DNA of 64,000 nucleotides from Lepidodermella squamata (GCA_047495785.1 JBLDXI010000024.1:2232001-2296000), one strand, 5' to 3'; positions 21,004-32,401 are shown, numbered from the stretch's first letter. The notes: generated by a model not told the origin, from the sequence alone. Made by a program: numbers and translations.

Positions 21004-21764
21004 CTATGAGGCTATGTAATCGCGCCGAGAGCGCCGTAACAGGCGGTGGTAGTAAAATAAAATCAGAAATATGCCAATACCAGCGACTGCACCCACGGGA
21101 ATGACCCACTGCCAATACCGCGGTAAACGCTGGATACGCTGCCATTTACGTTTCCAGTGCGCCTTGGTGAAGTACTTCTGCGCATTCTTTTCATGGTGAT
21201 CCCGTGAAGCTTTATCTCGGAGAGTATCGTAGGCATTTTTCAAAAGCGCAAGGTAGGCTTCGGATACGCATGTTTCAATAGTCTCGCTTACCGCCTGCAG
21301 TATAGCAATCCGTTATGATAGAAAAGAGAATAACTAATTAGCTTACTTGCTGATATTGTTCAACCTTATTGAAGTTTTTTCCACTTCGAAGATTCGGAAA
21401 AATAGTGAAATAGCTACCGTTGCCTGTATGAAAGTCACGCAACGTCTTAACTTGGTGGAAAAGCTGTTTTCCATGTGGAGTAGATATATCCAGTTCCTGT
21501 ATCCAGTATCCGGGGAGCCTCTTTTCCATGTTTGAGTTGAATGACCGCTGAGCTTGAAATTTCATCAGTGACGTATTTAACACCTTTTGATTCAATTTCA
21601 AGACGAAATGGCTCAGAGGAGTACTCCGCCGTCGTCTCGTTTCGTTCTAGCCATTGATCCCTAGTTTCTCTGAAGGGTTTCCACTTGTACTTCCATGTAA
21701 TTTTGCAATCTTTGTCGGGTAAGCCATGAATCTCGACAACAAAACTGCGTTTTACTTCGACCAT
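21004..21764 (-). CDS. Small tail-anchored membrane protein, unknown family
   Basis: Exons 21764-21452, 21423-21347 and 21294-21004. The last intron is 52 bases with clear gtaagc and ctgcag. The first would be only 28 bases (gttaag...tcatacag) but restores the frame exactly. The start MVEVKRS at 21764 is preferred over an in-frame ATG at 21791. About 225 residues: a hydrophilic beta-rich N-terminal domain (VEIHGLPDKDCKITWKYKWK), a basic helix, and a single C-terminal hydrophobic span (WVIPVGAVAGIGIFLILFYY) followed by RRSRRDYIAS. That is a cytosolic head with a tail anchor. No family is recognised. Confidence 0.55.
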
Positions 21765-21791
21765 TTTGCTCAGTAAAAAATACAAGAACAA

Positions 21792-22463
21792 TGCGTTATG
21801 GTGCCAATAACCCTGAGGACTCCTTTATACCCAGGCGGCTTATCTTGCTGTCGTAAGGTCAGAAGTCCCTGGCAAACCATCCTTCTAAAATTAGTACGCG
21901 ACCCTATCTACAATAGCGATGATTAATATTATAGGTGTAAGAATAATCATAATGAGATTAGCCTTGTTGAATTTTCAAGGATATGGGGATCCTCATATGA
22001 TACCACTATGATTCAAATACATTCGCGCGGAATAATAGCGGGTATTCTCGATGCCGTCATCATGATGAAGTCGACTCTATCAATAAAGCAAGCCTTATCT
22101 GGCAAAAACCAAGGCGGCGGCTTCAAAGTGCTCATCGTCAGCCATGACCTAATTGTTGCTAGCCTCGTTTATTGCTATGATTCATTATACAACTACAATT
22201 TGTTTACTCATATTTAATTACGCATGCGTAAAGGGGATAAAGCTGAGGCTGGTCGACTTTATCGGCCGTAGATACATTTATGTTTGCGAGATAGAGCAGA
22301 CTTTAGTGAATACAGGTTGCGTTTTTGTTCCATCATACCGATCATGAGGTCGACTTTATTCCCAGGCAATAAAGCTACATGTTTTTAGCTTATTGTATTT
22401 CAAGCAGAAAACAGGAATTTTTCGCCTTTCCTGTTAGTTTATTATCGATAAACTAATTTATAG
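21792..22463. other. Intergenic, nothing recognised
   Basis: AT-rich, with no supported gene. It lies between the starts/ends of two minus-strand genes and probably holds the 3' end of the glycosyltransferase transcript and upstream sequence of the tail-anchored gene. Confidence 0.4.
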
Positions 22464-23651
22464 TCAATATAATGTATTGCAACTTCCGTTTTCTTCATCG
22501 ATCAATTTCAGGCGTCGTCGGTGCGCCTCGAGAGAAAAAATGTGGTTATGAGCATTCATCACCTCCTGGAACATCCATTCGTTAGGATTGACGGTATCCC
22601 AGCGCTTGACGCCGCAGAACACCCTAGCGTGGGCGTCACTCATCATTGAATAACAGACACCTAGCTTCAACGTATTCTCCAAGCCATTCGGATCTTTCCT
22701 AGTAAATTCATAGGTCCAATGAATCGCAACTCGAGGCGAGCCTCGTTGCAGAAACTCCACCGGAATTCCAGCCTCTTCGATCGACGAAACCTGCTGGGAA
22801 GGGAAAGGCCCGGAATACTTCGGATCAGTCTCTTCGATTATCCAATAGTAACTATCTCGGTAATTATTCCATAAATAAGCGCACATAATGTCGAATTGAG
22901 AGTAAGGTATACCAGACCCGTTTCTTGCTATGAAACTGAACGCGTCATCGAACGTCTTTCTCTTCAAGTGACTTCGGACGTGTTCACGTATTGAAGCCAG
23001 ATGTTCAATTTTGAAGATAATCGGAAAGTAAGACATGCACGTAAATGGTTGTTTATAACCGGTCGCGTTGAAGGTTGATTCAGGTACGCGCCACCAGAAG
23101 TCACCCCAGGGCATAGGCCGACCGTAATAAGCGCGGACAATTGGTCTGTTGAACTCATCGAACAGGTCTGATTTGATGACTTTAGTCACGAAGACAGTGT
23201 CAGAGTCCACGAAGCCAACAAATTCTGCGTCTGGAGATGTGAAGTTATCCGCCCAGAACATCAACCACTGTTGTCGATCGTGGCCTCCAACAAAATGCAT
23301 GTTTTTAGGCACTTGGTTGAATTTGAGGTTGAAAGGCTGTAGTGGGTCGGTTGATGAGCGGTTGTTCTCAACCTGAGTCTGTTTTGCTTCTTCATCAGTG
23401 ATGACGAGAAGTTTGGAGTTCAGTTTCTGCCAGTTGAAGAAGAGAATGTAAGACCGGAGGAATAAATTTTGAAATTCCTTGATGGTATCCTGAGTTGGGG
23501 CGAGAGGTAGAAAGATGTCTGTCCTTGGACAAGCGCGACGGCTGAAAGGAATCCGATGTTGAACAATGTCGCTTGTTAACAGGAAGAATAGTGCTATTGA
23601 GATACAGATCGCCGCAAATATTTTAGTGAATCGTCTCAAGTTCCAGGTCAT
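22464..23651 (-). CDS. Type II membrane glycosyltransferase-like protein (copy 1), intronless
   Basis: 395 residues. A short basic cytosolic tail and one N-terminal signal anchor (FAAICISIALFFLL, about 12-25) precede a luminal domain with GFVDSDTVFVT (DxD-type nucleotide-sugar/metal site, about 146-156), the WADNF and WWRVPE blocks, CMSYFP, and several potential N-glycosylation sites. The fold suggested is GT-A in the Golgi lumen. Donor and acceptor are unknown. Its paralogue lies at 48801-50206 with the same landmarks but one intron, which this copy lacks just before CMSYFP. Confidence 0.75.
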   Translation of the reverse strand: MTWNLRRFTKIFAAICISIALFFLLTSDIVQHRIPFSRRACPRTDIFLPLAPTQDTIKEFQNLFLRSYILFFNWQKLNSKLLVITDEEAKQTQVENNRSSTDPLQPFNLKFNQVPKNMHFVGGHDRQQWLMFWADNFTSPDAEFVGFVDSDTVFVTKVIKSDLFDEFNRPIVRAYYGRPMPWGDFWWRVPESTFNATGYKQPFTCMSYFPIIFKIEHLASIREHVRSHLKRKTFDDAFSFIARNGSGIPYSQFDIMCAYLWNNYRDSYYWIIEETDPKYSGPFPSQQVSSIEEAGIPVEFLQRGSPRVAIHWTYEFTRKDPNGLENTLKLGVCYSMMSDAHARVFCGVKRWDTVNPNEWMFQEVMNAHNHIFSLEAHRRRLKLIDEENGSCNTLY

Positions 23652-24325
23652 AGCTTAAGGAAGCAACTGTCTCTCGATTATCACTCTCAAAGTCAGACTG
23701 GTGCGTAGTATCATCTCGCGCTGCAGTGCTACCACCTCGTTATTTGTGGACTCAGCTGCCATTCCCGGATGGCAATTGAATGGGCGTGGTATTTACTCGG
23801 ATATAAATTCACGACTATTATTGCGAGTGATTCCGGTCCTTTCCCTAATTCGCGCCTTTGGAATTTTGACCTGAAGCCTTGTATTTATCCGTGTGGTTCC
23901 ACGGAACATGCTGGCAGGCTTCGTTTTTCTCTCCATTCAAGTCAATTCAGAAGCTCCTCGTGTGATTCAGGAATCATGGATTAAATTACCCTTGATCACG
24001 TTCATAGTGCAAAAATGCTAATATATATCGAGAAAAAAGACATGGCAATTTGACCCAATAACAATCAAGCAAATTTAGTCACATAAAGGGTAATAACGAT
24101 ATCACCCTGAACAATAAAGCATCATAACCCGCGATCATGGAGGTTATTAAAAGCGGTCATTTTTTCTTGTAAATCTTACGTCACTAGTATATTACTACGT
24201 AAAATCGTGTGAGAACACCAGTTTTATTCTCACCAAGCTTAAGTGCTCACGAAGCCTGCGATTATTGATATCAGACTAGGTAAATTTGCATTCGGGGAGG
24301 CAGCTACTTGATCTTTCACGCAAGA
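23652..24325. other. Divergent intergenic region (shared promoter region)
   Basis: Head-to-head spacer between the minus-strand glycosyltransferase and the plus-strand protease. It should contain both promoters. I see no unambiguous TATA element or coding sequence. Confidence 0.45.
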
Positions 24326-25221
24326 ATGTCTCAATTTTTTAGGTGCTTGATAGCTTTTGGATTATGTTGTTCCACCTTAGCGGCATTGAATGACGCTGAA
24401 TGTGGCCTGGTGAAGACCTTCTCCCGCCGTATTTTAGGTGGATCGACCGCCAACAGAGGAACGTATCCATGGCTGATTTCTCTGCGAGCAACCAAAGGTT
24501 TTGACCATATTTGTGGTGGCTCAATAATCGACGACCAGTGGATTTTGACGGCAGCCCATTGCGCCGGAAATCACTCCGTGGGTCTGACGGTCCGGGTTGG
24601 AGCGTTCAATCAAACAGCTGGACCTGAAATCGACCCAGCAGTTAGAGACTACGTGGTTGAAAAAGTCATCCGGCACAAAGGTTACAACCAATCTGAATCT
24701 AGACAGCACGACGTTTGCCTGATTAAGCTTACTGAGAAGATCAATTTTTCATCCAGTCACGTCAACCGCGTTTGTCTACCTGAAAATGATTACGAAGATC
24801 TGCAGGGCCAGGTGGCTACTGTTGCAGGGTGGGGTGGTATGACTGATAATGTATTCGATCAACCTGACCTGATTCAAGATGCCGAGATGACTATCAACGC
24901 TGAGTCAAAATGCTCTCTAATATGGGTTTGCAATTTTGCAATTTTGATTTTAACGGGATTAATCGGGTTTCTAATTTTTGATTTTACTAGCTATCTCACT
25001 GGCGGGAAGGGACCATGATCTGCGCATCTAATGACAATGTTTCCACGTGCAATGGCGACTCGGGCGGGCCGTTGATTATTAAGGATGCAAACGAGCGAGC
25101 AACTTTGGTTGGATTGGTGTCTTTTGGCGAGAAGGGCTGTTTGCTGAATCAAAGGCCTCCTGTATTTGTCCGCGTTTCGCATTACATACACTGGATAAGG
25201 AAACAAATGGCAGAAAATTAA
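24326..25221 (+). CDS. Secreted S1 family serine protease, chymotrypsin-like pocket
   Basis: Exons 24326-24925 and 24991-25221, with a 65-base phase-0 intron. The start at MSQFF gives a signal peptide (FRCLIAFGLCCSTLAALN). A short prosegment ends in SRR|ILGG, a normal basic activation site. Catalytic residues are His in LTAAHC, Asp in HDVCLIKL and Ser in CNGDSGGPL. The residue six before the catalytic Ser (pocket position 189) is Ser, suggesting chymotrypsin-like rather than trypsin-like specificity. A WGG.T and a closing WIRKQM helix complete a full-length domain of about 250 residues. No accessory domains are present, unlike the three larger proteases downstream. Confidence 0.9.
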
Positions 25222-26199
25222 GCAATCAAATTGCTATCAATTGAGGGATTAATTCCATTATAATGAGTAAAATTTGACTGTGACAGCTGTACTTCTCTTT
25301 TATAATTTCGCGAACTTCGAACCAGCGGACAGCGAAAAAATAATCGAAAAATGCACAATTTTTTAAAATTTCGCGTGAACTTTTTCGCAAGTTTTCTTTC
25401 CAGTGGCCTACGCTTCCGAGACACGAAAAAAATCGGAGGAGTGACTGTGCTCATCGACACTGGATCTGGCCTAGGGTCCGTGAATTTTGAATTCTTTGAA
25501 TTCCGTGAATTATTTTCTTGATGTCTCTTCTCCCGTCGCGGCGACCTGGGTTTAAGCGGTGGACAATATGACATTTTTCAACATCGGCAGTCACGAGTAG
25601 AAAAAGTAGGGGTCATTAGAAACATACATTATTCATTAGAAGAAGGAAAGGCTAAAGTGGAAGTAGGTTGAAGTGTCGTTGAAGTAGGTTGAAGCATCGT
25701 TGAAGTTCCACAATTAGGCAACGTTTTGTCGGTCTCCGTTGATGTTGGACAATATCACCATTAACCTATTTGAATTGTGAGGGATTTTGCGAAGGCAGGA
25801 CTATGATGACGTTAATAAAGTTTAGAAGATGGAGTGCTTCAATTCCCTCAGACAATATTTTTCGCACGGAGCAAAGTAAGCGAACGTGAGGATTTGAGTC
25901 AGGTGACTACCATAAGGTACGGAGCGGAGCGAGTCCGCCGTCAGCATGAAGTGGACGTCGAGCGTTGAGCTGCAAATTACGTGGAAATTAGCAATAAAAT
26001 TTGTTGTGTAGGTTGTCTAAATGGGATCAATAGTAATGCCGGCATTAATTTCAAAGTACAAATTGGCGTGGTAAAAACGTGAACAGCTCCATATGACGAA
26101 GCTTTCTTAATGAGGTAATTCAACCCGAAATTTGCGCAGACCGGGGATGCTTACTGATTGCACGTGGAATATGTCATAACTTTAAATTGTCAAACGATA
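25222..26199. other. Intergenic; possible retroelement protease remnant and short repeats
   Basis: The plus frame around 25401-25520 contains GVTVLIDTGSG, an aspartic-protease-like active-site motif as in retroelements, but only about 40 residues are open and no RT or LTR is seen. At 25660-25705 the unit gttgaag is repeated. The right part is the upstream flank of the first receptor gene. Confidence 0.3.
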
Positions 26200-28737
26200 A
26201 TGCAGGAATTATTGAAAATATTACTGCTACTGGCTTCACATTCGCCTGTAGCTTTGAGTTTGTCTAAAAAATACAACCTCTCTTTCTTGCAAATTTTCCC
26301 TTTAACACATGAGGCTTGTTTACCGGCAGTCAAAATCGCTATTGATAATGTCAATAATCGCTCAGACATCCTGCCGGACTACAATTTGGTTCCAGATATC
26401 CGTGACGAGGAGGGTTTCAACCTTGGATACGCACCAGTGCGAGAAGTTGTCCGCTATGGGAGAATGTGGGAAAATCGCCCAGATGACGGTCTCATCCGCT
26501 CTCCTCTCCTTGTTGGGCCCTTCTTCTCAATCGGATGTAAGCCAATGGGGAAACCGCTAACTTACTTTAACATGGTCACTATTGCAATGGCCTGTCACGC
26601 AGCCTATCTAGCGGACCACGTAACCTACCCAAATCTTTATAATGTCCAGGGAAACGGCGAGTTGAATGCTATTGCATTGGTCAACATTTTCAAGCAAGTC
26701 GGCAAATGGACCAAGGTTGGTATTCTCACGATTGTCGGTTCGCCCCAGGATTATTCAGCGGCCACATACGTGGAGAAATACGCATCGGCTAACGGAATTC
26801 ATGTCCCAACGTTCAACGTTGTGTTGGAGATAACTGATGATGTTATAAACGATCTAATTTTCCATGAGGTCCGGATAATTGTGGTCTACATCACTCAGGA
26901 GGTGCTGTTGTGGCGATTCCTTTGCATGGCTTGGTATGCTGGTCTAACTGGGTCGAGATACCTATTTTTCCTGGCAAACCCACTCGCTGGTGAACCCGAT
27001 TTTATCAACCCCGCAAATATAGTGGACAAGACCTGCAATAAAGAAATAATTCGCCAGCAATTCTACAACTCAATTTTCTTCGGGGCTGTCATTCAGGTTC
27101 TTGACGATAGCCGAGTTAGCGAGTTGGGGTATAATACTACCTACTTCGAAGAGCAGTTGTTTACTTACTTGAAGCAACCTCGGCTCAAATCAGCTGGGTC
27201 ACTGAAATACGTGTGTCACGACGCTACATTGATGGGAATTTTCGCATTGCAAAACGCGGATAATCGTCTGAAGCAGGAATACAACATGTCGCTAAGAGAT
27301 ATGAATACCAACCCAGGCTTTGTAATGAGAATCGTGAACGAATCTGTATTGAACACCAACGTATCCGGCTTACGCACCCAGCTTCGTTTCAGCAAGCGGG
27401 GATATCCCGAAAATGACAAGATTGTGTTCTCGTACTATGACAGAAAAGGGTTCCAGTTCAAGTTTCACATCTCGCAGGTTGATGAGGCTAAAGGACCTTT
27501 CTCGGGGAGATTCCAAGCATTCGCATTTGAACCATGGGATTGGGCAGCTTGGAATAACAATGGGAAGCCACCCCGCGATCGATATAATGTCATCACCTTG
27601 AAAGACGACGTTCCCAGCGAAATATCTCTCGCCATAGTCATCCTTGCAGTCATGATTTCCTCATTTCAATTATCAGCAATCATTCTAACAGTGAAAGATG
27701 CTTGTAAAATACATATTGTTAATTCTCCTATTGCTAAGATTTTCGGCTATATCGGTTGCTTGGGTCTTAACGGAGCTGCAATCGCGTTCTCGGTAAAAAG
27801 CGGTGCGAGTAGCTTTGTTATAGCTGTGGTAAGGTTGGCTCTACTAATTATCTCTCTATCAGTTTTGAATGGAGCAATTTCATTCCGGGCATTTTTTCTG
27901 GCTTGGAAGCTACCAAAAATGACCAAGATGCTCAAATCCAATCAGAATAGCAAATTACTCAGCAACTTCATGGCTCCAAGGAATCAATCTAAGACTACCA
28001 TCGTTATCGCGAAAGCTGATGTCGATACGTCTCCAGGTGGCAGCCCGCCTATGACACCCGATCTTCAACGCAGAATAGATAATTTGGCGGGATGCGAAAA
28101 TGTCAATACAGCATCACCGGTTCCTCGGCAAAATTTGGTTGCTGCGAAACCTCAGCCGCTGAATATTAATCAGAGAGCTGTCGTTCGAACAAACTCAAAC
28201 CGGAGAGGTCGCAAACCTAGTACTGTGGAATTTGAAAGCGACATTGACCGAAAAACTGTCGGCTTCACTTTGATCTTCATGGGTATTAACCTTGTCATTT
28301 TGGCCAGCTGGCTGCTTTCCGACTCTCTATCTTGCCGTACTGTCGTAGCACGGAGTGCCAAAAACTATGACCCTGTATCTGACACATATTACGACATCTC
28401 AACGGAAATCTGCACATCAGCTAATGCCATGTACTGGATGACTTCTCTGGCTTTTCTTCACGTCGTTTTGCAGGCCTACTGCACTTATCAAGGGTACCGT
28501 GTAAAGCAGCGGCTGAAGATGATGGCAAAGAGTATCTGCTCCGAGATCACAGCCGTTATTCTTGGTCCGCTGAATGGTTTCTCTTTACTGCTTTGCTTCA
28601 TCCTAGTTGTTTTCACGTTGGGCGATCAAAAGAGACAGCATATATCTGTCGCATTTATGGGGCTGTTTTATTCGATGAGCACGAGCATCACCCTGAGTTA
28701 TACTCTCTTTCAACGCATCAAAAAATTAATCCACTGA
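26200..28737 (+). CDS. GABA-B-like class C G-protein-coupled receptor (copy 1), intronless
   Basis: 845 residues from ATG 26200, which opens a signal peptide (MQELLKILLLLASHSPVALS). The extracellular Venus-flytrap domain (about 25-430) starts with the family pattern PAVKIAID.VNNRSDILPDY. The linker WNNNGKPPRD leads into TM1 (ISLAIVILAVMISSF), as in GABA-B subunits. Seven TMs follow. Between TM3 (..FRAFFLAWKLPK) and TM4 (VGFTLIFMGINLVILASWLL) is a Ser/Pro/Arg-rich second intracellular loop of over 100 residues, much longer than in classical GABA-B. TM7 is preceded by GDQKRQH, like the FLTRDQ block of GABA-B. The Ser-rich GABA-contact segment of GABA-B1 is replaced by GCKPMGKP, so the ligand is unknown. 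It likely acts at the plasma membrane. Confidence 0.9.
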   Translation: MQELLKILLLLASHSPVALSLSKKYNLSFLQIFPLTHEACLPAVKIAIDNVNNRSDILPDYNLVPDIRDEEGFNLGYAPVREVVRYGRMWENRPDDGLIRSPLLVGPFFSIGCKPMGKPLTYFNMVTIAMACHAAYLADHVTYPNLYNVQGNGELNAIALVNIFKQVGKWTKVGILTIVGSPQDYSAATYVEKYASANGIHVPTFNVVLEITDDVINDLIFHEVRIIVVYITQEVLLWRFLCMAWYAGLTGSRYLFFLANPLAGEPDFINPANIVDKTCNKEIIRQQFYNSIFFGAVIQVLDDSRVSELGYNTTYFEEQLFTYLKQPRLKSAGSLKYVCHDATLMGIFALQNADNRLKQEYNMSLRDMNTNPGFVMRIVNESVLNTNVSGLRTQLRFSKRGYPENDKIVFSYYDRKGFQFKFHISQVDEAKGPFSGRFQAFAFEPWDWAAWNNNGKPPRDRYNVITLKDDVPSEISLAIVILAVMISSFQLSAIILTVKDACKIHIVNSPIAKIFGYIGCLGLNGAAIAFSVKSGASSFVIAVVRLALLIISLSVLNGAISFRAFFLAWKLPKMTKMLKSNQNSKLLSNFMAPRNQSKTTIVIAKADVDTSPGGSPPMTPDLQRRIDNLAGCENVNTASPVPRQNLVAAKPQPLNINQRAVVRTNSNRRGRKPSTVEFESDIDRKTVGFTLIFMGINLVILASWLLSDSLSCRTVVARSAKNYDPVSDTYYDISTEICTSANAMYWMTSLAFLHVVLQAYCTYQGYRVKQRLKMMAKSICSEITAVILGPLNGFSLLLCFILVVFTLGDQKRQHISVAFMGLFYSMSTSITLSYTLFQRIKKLIH

Positions 28738-29729
28738 GAGGTGGCGAACATGATAGTCCTAAACTGTTATTTCCATGTTTTATTCTACGAAATCTGACCA
28801 TTTTGTAGCGTCAGACAGCCGCACACTTTTCCCTAAATCATTAGAACACATTTCTCAGACAAGAAAGTTGTCAAATATCGCGAACAAGTAAAATGTCTGT
28901 TGTCGTAAAACTCATATACAGCTAATTTCTCAATCGTTAGTTGAAAATTCTTCGAATATAATGAGTGCTTGTAAATCCATTGCGCAGAGTGAAATAAATG
29001 CATATCAATAACAAAATCTGCGCTATGCGCTGATCAAATTGGGGCAATTATCATGTTCGAGCTTGTTGCTGTTAAACGCTGCAGCTCGTGATGAAATCAA
29101 ACTTAGCATTAGGCATCAGTGGGCAGCTGACGTGAGAGGTGTATGGCAAAGGTTTAAATGTCATTAGCTTCATTTTTTATAATGAAATAATTGAATACCT
29201 ATTAATTATTACATAGTTTTGAGGTTTTAATTTAAAAGCGGGTTGATTGTTGTCACGTGACGCCAGCCATAGAAATGTCCCTTAGATGTATCATCAAAAA
29301 TGAGCTTTTCACATGTTTGAGTTTCACATTTAAGTTGCCCTGATCGAATATTACTGCAAGCATTTCAATCCTGTTTTTATAGACGTAGAACCTGTCTGAA
29401 GATCCCTCGAGTAAGACCTTTAAATTTAAGCTGCAATAGTTATCTTTGCAGCGTGAATGGTAAAGATATCCCCCGATTCCGGAAGACGTCGAGTTTGATT
29501 ATTTCTGTCGCTTGGTCTGAAATGCCACTCCTCAGCATATGCATGATTTATCAGGTGTTGGGTGTAAAAATGCCCTATTTAATAGCCACGAGCCACCCCG
29601 CAACATCACGATATTCCAGGGACCGGAATTGCAAAAGACTCTGAGTGAAATCCGGGCAATCTGAGACGTTAATTGAAGCTCGCATCAAATCCCATCGCGA
29701 AATTATAGAAACAAAGCATAAATGAGAGG
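28738..29729. other. Intergenic, nothing recognised
   Basis: AT-rich spacer between two co-directional receptor genes. No supported coding sequence. Confidence 0.45.
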
Positions 29730-32126
29730 ATGATGCCAAACGTGTTCATAATTGCTTATTTTTTACTTTCCATGCCAGCAAATGTGGACCCGGCAAAGCC
29801 GAACCGACTGAAGCTACTCCAGATGATTCCATTTACTGGCAACGAGCCCAAAAATGGGCAAACATGCCGAGCAGCTGCTCAAATCGTGGCTGATAGTTTC
29901 AACAACCGAACAGACATCCTGCCAAACTATCACATTGAAATTCAGTTCGAGGACGATCTTCAAAGCACAAAAGCAGCATCATTGATATCAGCGTACAGCC
30001 GTAGATACGAGCCAGGCCATACAGAGCTATCCTACCCCTCCCCGATCACTGTAGGCCCACACGGATCGCCGGGCTGTAAGGCAATCGGTGGTATACTTCA
30101 CCACCTTAATCTCGTCGACATCAGTACATATTGTGCCGGCGCCCAATTGACGGATCGAAAATCATATCCTAATCTTTACCTAATGGTCTCAACGGGCAGG
30201 GTAGCTGCAATTGCCGCTGTTAAATTTATGAAAAGTATCGGAAAATGGGGCAAGATAGCTGTGTTATCGAATGCTGGTAACATCAACGATTACTCAACAG
30301 CCATGCTGGTTCAGTCCCTAGCTACTGACCAAGGAATAAAGGTAGCTACATTCGATATCATGATTGACATAAACGCTGATAAAGTTGCAGCGTTGAAGGA
30401 GAACGATATTAGAATCATCCATTACTCAGCTCCTTTACTATCCAATCGAAGACTGTTGTGCGAAGCTTACCTTCAAGGCCTAACTGGGTCGAGATACGTT
30501 TTTATGATCAGTGTTTCAAGTTACGTCGACCCAGCAAGCTTACCCGAAGTCATCTACCCTGGCTGTACTAGGCTCATTGTCATCGAGCAGATGAAGTACA
30601 CGTTTTGGATAGGACAGGCCTTGGAAATCGACAATCCTAGTCCGGATTATCGGTCTGAGCTCGGTCATTCAATCGCTGAGTTTGAGACGCTGCTAGACAA
30701 ATACGTGAACGGCCGAAGATTGGCTGATTATGAGAACCGAAATCTTTGCTACGACGTAGTACTTCGAGCTGGGTTTTCTCTCCACCAGGCTGATTTACTC
30801 CTAAAGGCGCAATTCAATTTAACTCTCAAAGATTACTCAAAATATCCCCAGATGATTATGACTATCATTAACGATACAGTGATGAAGTCGAATCTCAGTG
30901 GGTTTCGAATAGGCCAGATGTATTATGGAAAAACGGGCCAGGTCGATGATGATGTGCAGGTTATTGCTTATTGGACGAGAGATTCTGGTCTGACGCACGT
31001 TTACGCCGTTAGCTTAATGGCAAACGCGACAGACAATGTGAGTTTTTATGACTACTCACTTCAAGTGGTCGAGCCAAAGATATTCAAATGGCCCACGGCT
31101 AATCGGAGGCCACCAAGCGACTCAAAGGCGGTTATCACGAAACTTGGCTCGGTTCCAATTTCGATTTTCGTAGTTCTAGTCTGCTTAACATCGTTAGTCT
31201 CAATATGTCAGCTATCAGCTTTGGTTTATCTGATTATTGCCCTTAAATCCGGAAAGGAATCGATCATCAGCACGACTCCCTGTACTAAAATAGTTGCCTT
31301 GTTCGGATGTCTGATTTTGAACGCTGCTTCAATTGTTCTCTCACTGCCATCCGCTGAGGCAAAATCGATTTCTGAGGCGTTATGGATTGCTAGAATTGTC
31401 TTAATTGGCCTGGGTTCATCTTCTGTCTACGGAGCTTGGTCATTTCGGATTTTGGAACTATTTTCTCTGTTTCACAAGGTTGACCTCAAACTGCCGAAAG
31501 CCCGTTCAAGCACGAGATTGGCTGCTCCCTCTCCACACACAGCTCTGGCTCGTCCGAGCTCACAATTATTATTAGTTAATCCTGATCGAAGAACTGTAAA
31601 TAGAAGCCTGAAGTCTGTAGTCACGCATGCTCAGTGGGTTTCGTTTGACAGAAGAATCTGCTATAAAATTTCAGCTTTCACATTATTATCAATCGCTCAC
31701 CTGGTAATTTGGCTGAGCATTCAACCTTTGAAATGCCGATTGGTGATTGAAGAAGCCTACTATGATCAAGATTACGATGCATTGCTCGAACGAACTGGGA
31801 TTTACTGCACTTCCGATCACATGTTGGCTTGGATTCTCTCATTTATCGGCATCCAAGTTGTATTAATGGTGCATGGGTGTTACAAGAGTTTCAAACTCGG
31901 TGTCCTTGGTGTTAAATCGTCTGTCTATGAAGAATTTTCTGCTTCAAGATTCGGTCTGATGAATGCAGCAATAATTGCTGTTCTCAGTATTTTTATTACG
32001 TTTTTGATTGACGATTCAATCTATCAGCAACAGACTGCGGTGGCGTTTTTGGCGCTAACTCTGTCGACTTCCTCATCTGCACTGTGGGTGTATCCACTTT
32101 ACAAGCAGCATATAATTCGAAGTTGA
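29730..32126 (+). CDS. GABA-B-like class C G-protein-coupled receptor (copy 2, divergent), intronless
   Basis: 798 residues. A signal peptide (FIIAYFLLSMPANVDP) is followed by a Venus-flytrap domain with the family's FNNRTDILPNYHI and TVGPHGSPGCKAIGG blocks. The linker WPTANRRPPSD leads into TM1 (ISIFVVLVCLTSLVSICQL). Seven TM segments are visible, with an intermediate second intracellular loop. The closing TM7 follows IDDSIYQQQTAVAF. It is clearly homologous to copies 1 and 3 but much more diverged. It lacks their WENRPDDGLIRSP block, suggesting a different ligand or subunit role. It forms a convergent pair with the minus-strand LamG-trypsin gene. Confidence 0.88.
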   Translation: MMPNVFIIAYFLLSMPANVDPAKPNRLKLLQMIPFTGNEPKNGQTCRAAAQIVADSFNNRTDILPNYHIEIQFEDDLQSTKAASLISAYSRRYEPGHTELSYPSPITVGPHGSPGCKAIGGILHHLNLVDISTYCAGAQLTDRKSYPNLYLMVSTGRVAAIAAVKFMKSIGKWGKIAVLSNAGNINDYSTAMLVQSLATDQGIKVATFDIMIDINADKVAALKENDIRIIHYSAPLLSNRRLLCEAYLQGLTGSRYVFMISVSSYVDPASLPEVIYPGCTRLIVIEQMKYTFWIGQALEIDNPSPDYRSELGHSIAEFETLLDKYVNGRRLADYENRNLCYDVVLRAGFSLHQADLLLKAQFNLTLKDYSKYPQMIMTIINDTVMKSNLSGFRIGQMYYGKTGQVDDDVQVIAYWTRDSGLTHVYAVSLMANATDNVSFYDYSLQVVEPKIFKWPTANRRPPSDSKAVITKLGSVPISIFVVLVCLTSLVSICQLSALVYLIIALKSGKESIISTTPCTKIVALFGCLILNAASIVLSLPSAEAKSISEALWIARIVLIGLGSSSVYGAWSFRILELFSLFHKVDLKLPKARSSTRLAAPSPHTALARPSSQLLLVNPDRRTVNRSLKSVVTHAQWVSFDRRICYKISAFTLLSIAHLVIWLSIQPLKCRLVIEEAYYDQDYDALLERTGIYCTSDHMLAWILSFIGIQVVLMVHGCYKSFKLGVLGVKSSVYEEFSASRFGLMNAAIIAVLSIFITFLIDDSIYQQQTAVAFLALTLSTSSSALWVYPLYKQHIIRS

Positions 32127-32401
32127 GACTCTCGAGCCTCAATTCAGGTACTGCTGGCAAAAGTCTTATTCAGCATGGATCAATGATTTTGACTTATATC
32201 AACTGGAAAACCGCGCCATTTAGAAAAAAAAACAAATTTCAGAATCGCAAAATACTCACTTTACTGAAATAAACTGAAATAATTTCTTAGACTTATAGTT
32301 TGCAGTATTGCAACTCATGATGGGAACTAAATCAAATAATTTATAACCATCCCACACATTCACACTAATACGAGTAGTTTGTTTGATGAGCTATTTGATG
32401 A

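Noticed and set aside
24326-24925. Reading the S1 protease as truncated at 25018 by a stop
   Set aside because: A 65-base phase-0 GT-AG intron removes the non-homologous stretch and restores the Ser-containing exon.
25218-25574. 118-residue minus ORF beside the S1 protease
   Set aside because: Basic low-complexity translation, no domain, no splice or start context.
26200-32126. Intronless receptor genes as bacterial contamination or horizontal transfer
   Set aside because: They encode animal class C GPCRs and have the same base composition as neighbouring split genes.
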